Of a DNA stretch of 64,000 nucleotides, positions 23,031 to 34,551 are shown one piece after another. Numbering within the stretch: the stretch's first letter is position 1; the number at the start of each line of letters is the position of its first letter. Position numbers and translations under genes: made by a program. The stretch spans positions 11,687,001 through 11,751,000 of the forward strand of contig JAITYX010000002.1 of assembly GCA_021018815.1 (NCBI GenBank). The letters run 5' to 3'. This DNA comes from Talinum fruticosum. Taxonomy: Eukaryota > Streptophyta > Magnoliopsida > Caryophyllales > Talinaceae. The notes under the pieces were generated by a model. That model was not told where the DNA came from, ran no database searches, and worked only from the letters and a program-made list of their open reading frames with translations.

Positions 23031-25270
23031 ATGCAGGTATGTATTCATTCCATTTCCATACTGTAAACTGCATTATGTATTCATTTGGATCTTATTACGT
23101 TCTATGGTGCTAGTTTAAACTAGTGCTTCTCCATAAAAAAAAATTAAACTATTTCTTTGTGTTTTCTATAATAAACTTCTTTTGCTTGTATTTTTACACA
23201 TATAGGCCCAGAAAAGGCGACCATCTTCTGAAGATCACGTTGATTCCTTGAGAGCAAAGGTATACTTTAGATGCACTTTTTATTTATTAATAAAGTATTG
23301 GTTGAATTAATAGCGGTCTTATTTGATAGGTGGTGAATCTTCGAAAGAACACTGACTCAGCGGACTTTTATATTAAACGTCTCCGCAGCCTGAAAGGGTT
23401 ACTCCCTTGGTCAGAAAAAAATGTAGTTCTTATTTGCTTGGACTTGGAGAGTAGCAAAGTTTTGTCGATTAGCTTGAAAGTAGAAACCATAATTGCTTGA
23501 ATTGGATTTTCATCCTATTTTTGAACACTTTGCTTGATTTGTGAATGTGTCAATTGTTCAATATCCACGACGAAATGTGGATGAGTGGCAAAGGCAATTT
23601 TAACCGGATCTAAGCCTAACCATTTGTAGCTGACCTTGTTTACAGCCTGTTGAAGAAGTTCTTGCAGAGATTAAGGTACTATAAAAACTACCCACTAATA
23701 CTTGAAGGTCCAGTTTTGTTTACTTCCCATGTACTTTCAATACCCCTGATAGTAACGCAGTTCTATTTCCTTTACAAGAAAAAGAAATCAACCCAAGATG
23801 ATGATGTGGGTTCTGCTGGACTCAAAGTAAGAGCATTTCACATTCTGTACTACTGCTAAATCACTAAATTCTGCCAAATTTCTCAGTATATATAGGCACT
23901 GAATGGCTTCTTGTTCGAACTACAGATAGTCGAACCTGAAGAAGACAGCTCATTGCCTGAGGAAAAGCCCGAGGGCCAAGAAAAGGTTGCCAGTAGATCC
24001 CACTGAATTCCTGTATCATTCGGATGATTTATGCTCTCTGTTTCCGAGTTTGTTTCCAACTGTAATAATTGGGTGCAGGACGAAGAAGATGGAGAGTTAT
24101 TGTCAGAAGGTGATGGGCATGATGAAGTGGGAGAAGTCGGAGAATACCAGAACTGGCATGTCAGCCATGGATGCCACATGGTTAGGGGGAAGATGGAGCA
24201 TGGGATGGAAGACTACGCCGTTGCTAAGAAACGGGGTGTGGGCGGGAAGGAGTTGGGGCTATATGCAATTTTTGATGGGCACTCTGGTCGAGATGTTGCA
24301 AAGTATTTGCAGCAGCATCTCTTTGACAACATTTTAAGTCAGGTATGTCTTTGTGTTCTCACAGTTTCCTGTTCTTTAGTATATTTCTTCTTTCTTTGTG
24401 AACAATTCAAGACTTCTATGCATGGTAGCCGGACTTCTGGAGTGACCCAGAAACAGCGGTCATGAGGGCATATCGAGAGACAGATGAAAAGATCTTAGGT
24501 GAAGTGGCAAAATCGAGGGCGGATCAACAGCGGTCACTGCCATTCTGATCAATAAGGAGAAGCTCGTAGTGGCTAATGTGGGTGACTCACGTGGCATATT
24601 ATGCAAAAGGCGGGACATAGAGCAGGTTACAGTTGATCATGATCCAGAGAAGGAGAAGGACCTAGTCGAAAGCAGAGGCGGTGCTGTGTTCCAGAGATCA
24701 GGTAGGTAATCGACCTTGATATATATATTGTCTTAGCCAAGAAAAGGGGAACGGTGTTTTTCGTGTGTCGGAACAGTCTCTTAGATCCAAGGGTAAAGCT
24801 ATGTACATCTGAGGGTTCTTCTATATTCCATCATGATGAGCCTATTATGGGTTGATTGGTGGTGTTATTCACTCAAACGGGTGTCGTGTGTGATTAACGT
24901 TAGGGATTGACGTGCCTCGAGTTGATGGGCAGCTAGCCATGACAAGGGCATTCGGAGATGGGAAGCTAAAGGAACACATAACTTCAGAGCCAGATGTAAG
25001 GGTCGAGAATGTAGATAGAGATGCAAAATTCATCATCCTAGCAAGCGATGGCGTCTGGAAGGTAAAACACAGATTTTCTGTAGCTTCTCATTCTTGGAAA
25101 AATATCAGATCTGATGCCGTCGTGTTCAGGTGATGTCAAATGAGGAAGCTTCAGAATGCATCGGAGATGTGGATAATGCCCAGGAAGCAGCAGAGAAACT
25201 GGTTAAGGAGGCATTGCAAAGAGGAAGTGCAGATGATATCTCCTGTGTAGTTGTCATGTTCCATCATTGA
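23031..25270 (+). CDS. Protein phosphatase 2C (PP2C), about ten exons
   Basis: Mg/Mn-dependent Ser/Thr phosphatase of the plant group with PP2C58/PP2C39-like members. Catalytic blocks in order: HGMEDYAV (metal-binding Asp), AIFDGHSGRDVAKYL, GGSTAVTAIL, VVANVGDSRGI, RVDGQLAMTRAFGD, ILASDGVWKV and SADDISCVVV. Exons read as 23031-23036, 23206-23259, 23330-23397, 23646-23675, 23779-23826, 23926-23985, 24079-24342, 24429-24701, 24904-25061 and 25130-25270. The N-terminal exons encode a charged tail rich in Asp and Glu before the phosphatase domain; their boundaries are less certain. Frame is lost at the GGG at 24517-24519 inside the GGSTAV block, and apparently at 23396-23398. One added G repairs each. 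Confidence 0.85.
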
Positions 25271-25850
25271 ATTTCGGCATTTTATATAATAAGAGCTTGC
25301 TCCTAGTCTCTTCAAATAGCCTGGGGTCCTGCAGGGTTTCAACAGTTTACACCAAAAACCTTCAGAATTCTATTGCAAATCCTTTTGCTTACAGTACATT
25401 GTATTCGTATCAGTACTTTGTTTTCTCTAGCTTGGTAAGGGGTGAATCTTGCTTCGCTCAATTTAAATAAGAAACAGCCGCGGTTATGAGAAGATGCAGG
25501 GGTGTATATGTGTATTATTATGATGTTCTAACGTGTCGGACTTTATTTTTCTCGGACTCCCCATTTTCCTCCAAGTATCCATGTCTTACCGAATACTAGA
25601 TATTCGGATATGGATATTAGGACACCTAACATTATTAGGACACTTAACATTTAATGTTAGACATAACTGTGTCCCACTTAGTTTTAGACAAAGTGTACAA
25701 ATTTTTCAAAAAAATTTCCAAGTGATCGGACTCGATAGACAAGTCCAACTAACATAGGTCAGAATAGAGTGGCAAAGTAATCATATTGATTTTCATTGAT
25801 GCACATCGGAAGATATCATGGCAGAAATTCAGGTTGAAGCTTCTGTCATG
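25271..25850. other. PP2C 3' flank and intergenic
   Basis: Downstream sequence with short repeats resembling degenerate GGACAC/TCGGA-type motifs near 25560-25650. No gene recognised. Confidence 0.35.
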
Positions 25851-26052
25851 GACAGGTATCTACAAGTATCAAAGCAGAGCTCATATGTCCAAGGCACAAT
25901 CAAAGCATCCTCCTGTATGTCAAAGAAGCTGAGAGTACCCAGACGCGATAGGACAGGCATCTACAAGTATCAAAGCAAAGATCATATGTCCGAGGCACAA
26001 TCAAAGCATCCTCCTGTATGTCAAAGAAGCTGAGAGTACCCAGACGCGATAA
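25851..26052. repeat. 101-bp tandem duplication
   Basis: Two nearly identical 101-bp units (25851-25951 and 25952-26052), differing at a handful of positions and ending in CAGACGCGATA. Noncoding, between the PP2C and CAF1 genes. Confidence 0.9.
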
Positions 26053-26879
26053 AACATACATTCTTCTACCAACAGAACAAAGAGGGAAAATCACAGAGAT
26101 CAAACGAACTGATTGCAAGTACATTAGTAGAGCATAAGTCCTCAGTAGTCACAAAACCATAGATCCGCTATTTGTATGAATTACAAACTCCTTATCAAAC
26201 CACTCCATTTGTGTCACAGATAAACATGCAAACTTCCAACCAACATCTAGTTTTAGGAAGTCATAGCGGCCACAACGAGACAATGCAGTACTTTTTATGT
26301 CGACATTATAGACTAACCAAATGCAGTCTGGTAAGTTGTGCCTGACATAGGGTTTCAAGCATTAACTAGTCATTTTCCATGAGTCATAGACATAGAAATT
26401 AGCAAATCATGGACGACCATTGCAGGCAGCATAACTACAGAATCAGCAAAACAGAAATGAACACGCAAATTAAACCACTCCATGCTGCAATTCCAGTGGT
26501 TGGACAGTACAACAAAAAGCCATAGATGAAAGAAACCATGCTCATGGAAACATGAACTTAACATTGTTTACAGTCATTTACTCACCTTCTCTGAAAGAGA
26601 AGGCGAATTCATGGCTTCTCTGTAAGAATTTATGACAAATCATCAATTGTTAAACATATATTATTAAGCATATAAGGAAGAGAAGGGGATAAGATAGCAG
26701 TGTAGAAGACAGCATAAGCATAATAAAATTTCTTATCCATTAGGATAAATTATGTAACTGCTTTTTGCCAAAAGCGTACACAGTATCATGAGACATATGT
26801 AAACAAGGAAAAACCTCTCTTTTCTTTTTCTTTTTTTTTTCTTTTTTGATTTTGATTTTTGATTTTTCATTCCTAACCC
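26053..26879. other. Intergenic and CAF1 3' UTR
   Basis: No coding region recognised. A pyrimidine-rich tract lies at 26817-26865, immediately beyond the CAF1 stop codon. Confidence 0.4.
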
Positions 26880-27704
26880 TCAGTGAACACTCTGTCCATT
26901 ATCAACACCTAAGCCATACAAAACACCAGCATATTTCTCCAATGATCCACTGAAGAAATTCTCTTTCAACTTCCTGAATGTACAAGATGTAAGCAGACTA
27001 TCCGAACCTGCCTGATGACAAACACCGATTCTTTCCACTTCCAATAACTCTGCAAGCTTATTCAACCCACCATGTAGGCTGTTGCAGAACCTCATCAAGT
27101 GCTTAATATCATACACAGTAGGGAAGTACGTGTTGATCAACTCGAAAAACTCCTGTTGTGTCTCGGGAAGGTTCCGGCATGTCAAGAGCTTAAGCAAGTA
27201 GCCAAAATCATACCCACTGTGGAACGTAACCCAATGCACATTATAATTCAAAACTACCCCGGATGACATCAAAAGCTCTCCAAACCTCAAGGCATCAATG
27301 CCCTTCTCATTGTTCTTCTTAAAATCAATCCCACTTTGGCGCAAGAGCTCAATCGAGTCATTTGCAAACACATCCTCATTGATGTTAAACTCGCGGAAAT
27401 TGAATTGCCAAATGCAACACTTCTCAGTTCCACAAGTGGGCAAGTTCCCCTGCTCGTCGGAGAAGGTTAAACCCAGTTGAATCAATTTCAACATATCCAC
27501 GTTCTCCTTGAGAGTTCTGTAATGGTAGTCATAGCTGTTCTTAAAATTCCCCACCGGCCGAACAACGATTCCCGGGAATTCTGTGTCCATAGCAACATAG
27601 GGGTAATAATCAACTATTTCACGAATCAAAGCGAATTCTTCCTCGAGATTATCATCCCAAACCTCTCTTATATGGATCAAATCGCTCTTGGGCAAAAGCG
27701 ACAT
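26880..27704 (-). CDS. CAF1: CCR4-associated factor 1 (CAF1/POP2) deadenylase
   Basis: Catalytic mRNA deadenylase of the CCR4-NOT complex, working on poly(A) tails in the cytoplasm. A single uninterrupted exon of 274 codons, the normal length. DEDD nuclease residues are visible: the first Asp and Glu in AMDTEFPG (residues 40 and 42), a second Asp in [13 protein letters not shown], and the His/Asp pair in [12 protein letters not shown] chose the start at MSLLPKSD because it matches the family. The in-frame ATG 11 codons upstream (27737) lies in what looks like the end of a 5'-UTR intron, with donor CGGTAAG at about 27903 and a candidate acceptor near 27748. Plant CAF1 genes are usually intronless in the coding part, as here. 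Confidence 0.93.
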   Translation of the reverse strand: MSLLPKSDLIHIREVWDDNLEEEFALIREIVDYYPYVAMDTEFPGIVVRPVGNFKNSYDYHYRTLKENVDMLKLIQLGLTFSDEQGNLPTCGTEKCCIWQFNFREFNINEDVFANDSIELLRQSGIDFKKNNEKGIDALRFGELLMSSGVVLNYNVHWVTFHSGYDFGYLLKLLTCRNLPETQQEFFELINTYFPTVYDIKHLMRFCNSLHGGLNKLAELLEVERIGVCHQAGSDSLLTSCTFRKLKENFFSGSLEKYAGVLYGLGVDNGQSVH

Positions 27705-28747
27705 TTGGATTGCAATTACGATATACAAGCAGAACAAAAAAGTAATGCTATTGAAAATACTAACCCTAATCGAATCCGGAAACTCGAAACCCTATCCAAG
27801 GCTCTACCAGATCTGCAAAGATTAGGGAAACTAATCAATACCCATGCCAAATAAACCAATACCCAAATCAAGAAATGGTTTCATTTGATAGATCCGATAA
27901 CTTACCGAGAGATGAAAAGTGATGAGGGCCAGAGCCAGTGAGGTGATGAGGGTGAGCGGATGAGGAATCTGAGTTCTAGGGTTTCGATTTGTGGGTCTTT
28001 TATGAGGCGGCGAAAGGGAAGAAAGGACGATTCTTTTTTCTGGGTAATTGAAATTCGAAAAATTCCAGAATTTCCAGACCCACTGAGGGAGACAGAGACG
28101 GGAGAGATAGGCAGAGACACAGAGAGAAGAGAGAGGACGGAGGGCCCTCTCCTGCCTACCTCCAAACGAAAAACATTAAACAGAAAGATTGATAAATACT
28201 TTTTACAGAACAAATATTTCTAAAATTAATTCTAATTTTACAATTTGTGGAATTATTTCTGGGAACTAATTCATAAATTACTTGCCAGTTCCACCATTTT
28301 GATGGCAAAGATCTCCCATTTTTCCTTTTTGGGAATTTTGGAATTCAAATTTTCTGTCTGAAGTGTGATTTAAAGTTAGGTGTCATTGAATTCTTTTCAA
28401 GTAAAAATATAAATTCTTCTTAAATTTTAAACAAAACTAATTGTGTAGTTTAACGGTAAGATGTGAAACGAATAATCAAATGACATATGGGTGAATTTTA
28501 TGCATATAATAATTCGGGGTATTTTCGTATAAAATAACTGTTTCACACTTATAATTTTCTAATTTAAAATATTTTTTACACTTCTTATATACTAAAGCAT
28601 AAAAAGGTCGATATAAAGCTTTTTTAAATAAAAATCTTAATAATGACTTTCTGTGATTTTATGCATTGTATAATTTCTAGAAGTCACACCCCATCTTTTT
28701 CGTAGCAAGTTATATATACATTATTATTTTAAAACACTAATTTTTAT

Positions 28748-28774
28748 CCGCGCTAAAGCACGGGATATACTAAT
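28748..28774 (+). mobile_element. Possible Helitron 3' terminus
   Basis: A GC-rich hairpin in an AT desert: CCGCGC, loop TAAA, GCACGG (one mismatch), then six bases and CTAA followed by T. Helitrons end in a hairpin plus CTRR and insert between A and T. The spacing is a little short, and I did not find the matching 5' TC end. Confidence 0.45.
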
Positions 28775-30773
28775 ATATAAAAATATTAAAGAGAAAGTTT
28801 TACCATTTAATAAGTAAAATTTCAATGATAGTTGTTATATCAAAAAATAAATTATAAATATACTTTTAAAAAATAATTGTAGAAATAAAAATAACATAAA
28901 TCCTAATTATGAATAAATTAATAAAAATATCATCTTAAAATTATTTATATTTATTCTAATAACTCGTAATAGGATGCATAATATTTATATTATAGAAATA
29001 ATGCCCAACAATGTAAGATATGAGCCTCTAATCAGCTAACTATATATATTATAACGTATTAAATGTATGTATATGTAAACCAAAAATCTAACCGTATTAC
29101 ACAATATTATAATCTATTAAATTCAAGGTTATTAGAGTTAATATCCTAATTAGAATCGATTTGGGGGTGGGGGGTGGGATGGTTAAAATTAGAATTATAG
29201 AATTAGATCAAGGATCGTAAGATTCTAATATTTGTTTGTAATAATAAAATTATTTTTTATAAAAATAAATATTTGTAACATTCATAAAAATTTATAAAAA
29301 TCCAATGCAAATATAGTCTATCGAAAATTTTGATACAAAATATAATTATTTGTGGGTACTTTATGAATTTTATTTAGAATCGTGGAATTAAATTTTAATA
29401 AATCGAGGATTGTAGAATCGTAAAATTATTTACAATTTTACTATAGATTTTTGAAATTAAATTAGGATCATAAGATTCCAATGAATCGTAGAATCATAAC
29501 ATTGTTACATCCGGATCAAAAGTTTAACAACCATCATTAAAATGCTTATACATATGAGTATAAATTATTAATAATAGGCTAGCATATATCATTACAATAC
29601 TAACATACAAAACTATAATTCTACCCTTCTAATAAGATGAATAGATATTTACCTTAAAAATAATCCATTTAAAATTATATAATTTATAAGCCTACAATTT
29701 TATATGCACACATAAGGAGTACATTTCCATTAAAACTTTCGTACATATAACTATTATATCTTGGTGGTCTAATTCAAATTAATATTGTCTTCCAACATTG
29801 TAAAAAAAGGAAAATTTTAAGGAGTACATATAATTTAACCATCATATGAAAAGTCCCTGCATATTGTAAAAGGTTGCAGGCCCTGTATTCCACAGTGGGT
29901 AAAGAAATGCACACCTAAACTTTTTACAAAAAAAAATAAAAATTTAACCATCATAAAATTCAATTATTTAAAATCTATATAAAGCTTGAACACTCTTATT
30001 TTTTATTGGTAATTAAAGTCGCTAATAAATAATATAATAATATAATCATGCTTTGATAAAAGTTTGTGGCTTGAAATGGATTATATATTCGGTAAAAAAA
30101 ATCGCACATTAATGAATTGCAACTATAAACTAAAGATTAGACAATAATGTCCCATTAACTTCTTTTTTTTTTACATCCATTTATTTATTTGGAGAGAAAT
30201 GTAAGGAATATTGTATTTTTAGAATGTAAAAGTATATCAAAAGTTGAAAATATATTGATGAGACAATATACAACATCATGATCATATTTATGAGAAATTT
30301 TATACCCACTTAAATAATGTATTTGTGAGGTTGTTGTCATGACATAATAATGGCATGAAATATGAAAAAAAATTATAATTCAAGTAGTGTTAATCAATAT
30401 AATAACTTCTAATTAGAACAATACAGAATTTAAGATTAAATAAATAATTTTTTACGTACAAAGAGATTTCATCCAACAATGGTCTAATTAAAATGTAGAG
30501 AGTAAGAGATGAATATGATTATATTAATATATTTAAAAGGATAATTGATTTGAAGTAAAAGAATTAATTTTGAAGAAAAATAAAATTTAAGAGCTAATTA
30601 GAGGGGAAATTTTTTTTTCTTATCAAGGACTAATTTTTAATTTAGATTTACTTTTATTTGAATGATAATTTTAAATTTGATAATTGCATAAATATTGCTA
30701 GTCATATAATATTTTCAATTTTTTTATGAACAAATATTTATAATAATATTGAATAAAAATTTAGTAAATAAAT

Positions 30774-30776
<3 letters not shown>

Positions 30777-30819
<43 letters not shown>
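30777..30819. repeat. (TA)n microsatellite
   Basis: About 21 perfect TA units. Likely variable in length and prone to cruciform formation. Confidence 0.95.
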
Positions 30820-30821
<2 letters not shown>

Positions 30822-31784
30822 TTCGTAAGTGTAAGATATGAATTTTCGATTTGAGATTCAACATGTCCTAAATTATATGCATTTAGGATAAGATTTTTAT
30901 AAATTTCGGAGGCAAAGTCGCTGGAAAAGTAAAGAAAGTTATGAGATATAGTGATTTTAGGGTGACATAGTAGAGGATAAGTAATTAGGGTTTTATATTT
31001 GGTAGATTAATCTAAACCACTTATTTTAATATTCTCACTTTCACCCTATCCTTCTCCTCTCGTTAGATATTCAATATGGTGTAAGTAACAATTTTAAAAA
31101 AACATTTCAATAATACTATTAAATTAGATTTGCAATCGAATAAATTTCATTGTTATTATAAGTTACCTTAACAAAATCAATAAATCTAAAATAATAGTTA
31201 CTCAAATTTAATTTATATTTATTTATTATAAATTAATATAATGAAGTTGGATTGCCTCTCATTAAACTAAACATAAATTGAACTAAACGTAGGCCAATAA
31301 AACACATAATTTTGATTGGTCCATATCAGCCCACTTTTCACACGTGTCTAGACTCCATTGGGTCTACACGCCGTGTCTTACGTGGCCTTATTAAACACTT
31401 GAAAATCATGATTCATGACCTCCCTAATTCAGCATTGACAAATTATTTCTGATCTCTGAACCCTCTCAAACATTACAAACCCTCCATAGCTCTCGTTCTC
31501 TTTCCCCCATCTCGCCGGAAAACTCGCCGGCGGTGCAAAAGTCGACCACCGTGGCTCCTTCAAGCCAGCAACCCCAATCTCTAACCAAGAGAAAAACCAC
31601 CAAGCCTTCCTCCTCGTCCTCAATCTCATCTCCTTCTTCTCCTCCTCCTTCTTCTTCCACTTCTCCCTCATCGTCATCTACCCAGAAAGAGAAACCCACC
31701 AGAATCGTTTACAGGGAGAAACTTCCATCCGAATCAAACCTGCCATTTTGGCAGAAGACCTGGTTTATCGTCCTCTTGCTGATC

Positions 31785-34551
31785 ATGGCATTGGCGTTCT
31801 TTGCCCTCGCGATCTTACTCTTCTTTTCGCTCGATTCTGACTTTTCTGCCTCCCCCGTGTCCGCCGCTTCCGAGGGCGTCGAGGTCACTCATCTTCTCTC
31901 TCTCTCTTTCTTAATGTTAAATGCATTGTCTTTTTGAATTTTTGGGACGATTAATTGTGTTTGACTTTTGTGTTGTTCTGTTAATTAGTACTGTTATCAA
32001 TTTTAGGATTTCTATGTGTTTTGTGTTTTTTTAATTATTGCCTGTATTAATTTGTTCCTATAGAAATTATCATTTTGAGGAGCTTTGCTTCTGGGATTTT
32101 CGTTCGTTATCTGTAATGCAGTTGTTTGATTGGATCAGTAGGACTACAGCAGTGATTGTTGACCAACTGCTTTTGGAATTTCTCTTGGCTTAATTGTCGG
32201 ATATCAGTGCAAGAAGGCTATGTAAATCTGGGGAAAAAAGATCTCTACGGTCTCAGTTGCAGAGGAGAGAAGCTGTGGGAAACTGAAAATAATTAGGATT
32301 TCAGTTTGTTCAAATTTGTCTGATTTGAGATGAGATGGCTTTGCCTACAGGAGAAACAAACGTTCACCTTTTTTTTTAAAAAAAAAAATGAGTTTTTGAA
32401 AAACTATGCCATGCTTATTTTTGACAGGTTACATATGGATCCGTGATCAAACTGATGCATGAAAGGACCAAATTCCGGCTGCATTCACATGAGGTGCCGT
32501 ACGGTTCTGGCAGTGGTCAGCAATCTGTCACTGGTTTTCCTAGTGTTGATGATTCTAATAGCTACTGGGTAATTTACACCTTGTCCTGCGTTTTCGTTAT
32601 GCTTGGATGGCAGCATTTGTAGTATTCTTCATGTTGCCAGTACTGAAAAGACCATATTTTGCTAGGTTGTGAAGCCTGTGCCGGGAACAACTGCAAAGCA
32701 AGGGGACACCATTGAAAGCGGAGCCACTATCCGCTTACAACACATGAGGACCCGTAAGTGGTTGCATAGTCACTTGCATGCATCCCCCATCTCAGCGAAC
32801 TTAGAGGTAACACTACTGATTCCGTCTTTTATATGTGTGTGGGAGTGTGTTTATCCCGCCTAGGTCCTCTAATAAGAATTCCCTCATAAAAAGTTCATTC
32901 CTCAATCCTCACTATTTAAGGGGTTCTGAAGTTTGAACTGTTCCCTGGCATAGAGATCCTGCATTTTTAAAGCAAACATAGCAGTTGTAAACATAAAAGC
33001 AGCCTGTGCTTAAGTTTTTCTTGTGCCATGTGAAAACTAGTAAAATGCCAAATTGAAGGTACCTCCATTTGTATGAGATCTTAGTATGGTTAAAGTTGCT
33101 TGAGAAGGTAGTCCATGGCACATTTTGATGTTTCGTATATTCCTTGCTTTTGCATGGATCTCAAAATCTTGAAGCGCACCATTGTTTCTATGTGAATATG
33201 TTCGAGCTGTACGTTCGTGTAGAGAATTGTATTTTGGTGCATCATAGTCATCAGTGTGGTTTAGAGAAAGTGTCGCCTTGCAGTGTGTGGACAATATTTT
33301 ATTCTAATTTCTTAGTTGTACTTATATCTTTGATCAGCAAGGCAGTGGGTATTGTGCATAGTTGCCTGTTCATGTTTTTCACAATTTGTATTTTTGACTG
33401 GATTTTTAGTACTATACTAGATTCATGATCCTAAGAGTCAAAACACTTCTTTACCTTGGTTTTGACCCAATATGCAACTGTAGGTAAGCTGTTTCGGAGG
33501 AGATACAGAATCAGATACCGGAGATCATTGGAAGTGAGGCTCAAACATGAATTTTTCTCTATTGACTTATTGTATTATCCTCTATATGGCTGTTGATCTG
33601 TTATATCTGTTGATAGACTTGAGATTGAGGGGAAGGGAAAGACCTGGAGGCAAGATCAGAAGATCAGGCTTCACCATTTGGACACTGGAGGGTATCTGCA
33701 CAGCCATGACAAGAAATACCAACGCATAGCTGGTGGTCAACAGGAGGTAGATTTTACTGTTCTTCCTCTTCTCTTTTTAGTGATCTTGTTAAGCTTTGGA
33801 GATGCTCATTTCAAGCATGAAGGTTGTCTGCACGACAATGCTGAATCGATACTGCAGTTTGGTTCATTTATGCCAATTGTCCATTTCAGTGGGAGATGAA
33901 GATTTTCTGACATTTGAGCCAGCTTCTTACTTCTTTCTATTCATCCCCACTGCCCTGTCTTCTTGGCGTGCAACTCCAGCCGTTGTACACCTTCATTTCT
34001 TGATTGTGAGACCATTTTCTCATAGAAGTCATTTATCTTTCAAAATGTCTCACTTAAACAACAAAACACATTGATGTGGAATTGGATTAAAATACTACAT
34101 AATCCCAATTGTATGTAAGACATCCATTGAGTTGATACATGATGAAAGCATTCTTAGGCTCCATGATTTCCACTGATTAGGTTGCTCCTATTGTATCTTG
34201 ATTAGATGATCAAAGCTAATCTCTGTACCAATGATTATTTGACTGCTGGAGCCATCAACCATGGACACTGGCTGAGATATAATCACAAATCGCTTTTTCT
34301 ACTGTTAAAACTCAGTTGAAAATCTGCATCTTAGCAAGGCCTTTCATTGTCCCCAATGACTTGATTCCTTCAGATTACCTTGAGGTCTCACCTTAATGAA
34401 CTTGACTGCCTTATCCATTGGTTCATAAATATATAACCGTAGTCATCCCGTGCAGGTTTGTGGTGTTAAAGAGAAAGGACGGGACAATATCTGGCTGGCG
34501 GCAGAGGGTGTTTTCCTTCCAGTTAATGGCGGAAAGGCAGAGTCATCTTAG
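31785..34551 (+). CDS. SDF2: Stromal cell-derived factor 2-like protein (SDF2), MIR domain, ER
   Basis: ER-lumen protein with MIR domains. In plants SDF2 helps quality control and biogenesis of glycoproteins such as the EFR immune receptor. Six exons: 31785-31883, 32428-32568, 32666-32806, 33484-33533, 33617-33746 and 34456-34551, all in phase. The N-terminal signal segment (MALAFFALAILLFFSLD) fits the family start. MIR repeats are clear: LMHERTKFRLHSHEVPYGSG, RLQHMRTRKWLHSH and HHLDTGGYLHSHDKKYQRIA, ending in NIWLAAEGVFLP. Length is normal and no frameshift is needed. The first intron has the slightly unusual donor GAG|GTCACT. The frame is open for 119 codons upstream of the ATG but has no ATG there. 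Confidence 0.93.

Larger units (their letters stand above)
28224..31430. other. Long AT-rich gene-free region
   Basis: About 3.2 kb of very AT-rich sequence with no coding potential. It contains a possible Helitron end near 28750, a G-rich run (29162-29178) and a long TA microsatellite. Probably decayed transposon sequence. Confidence 0.5.

Noticed and set aside
31429..31699. Minus-strand Glu-rich frames opposite the SDF2 leader
   Set aside because: They are the complement of a CT-rich leader; low-complexity Glu/Arg frames are expected there.
31533..31784. Treating the upstream in-frame region as the normal SDF2 N-terminus
   Set aside because: It has no ATG, and the family start fits MALAFF at 31785 exactly. 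Kept only as a finding.
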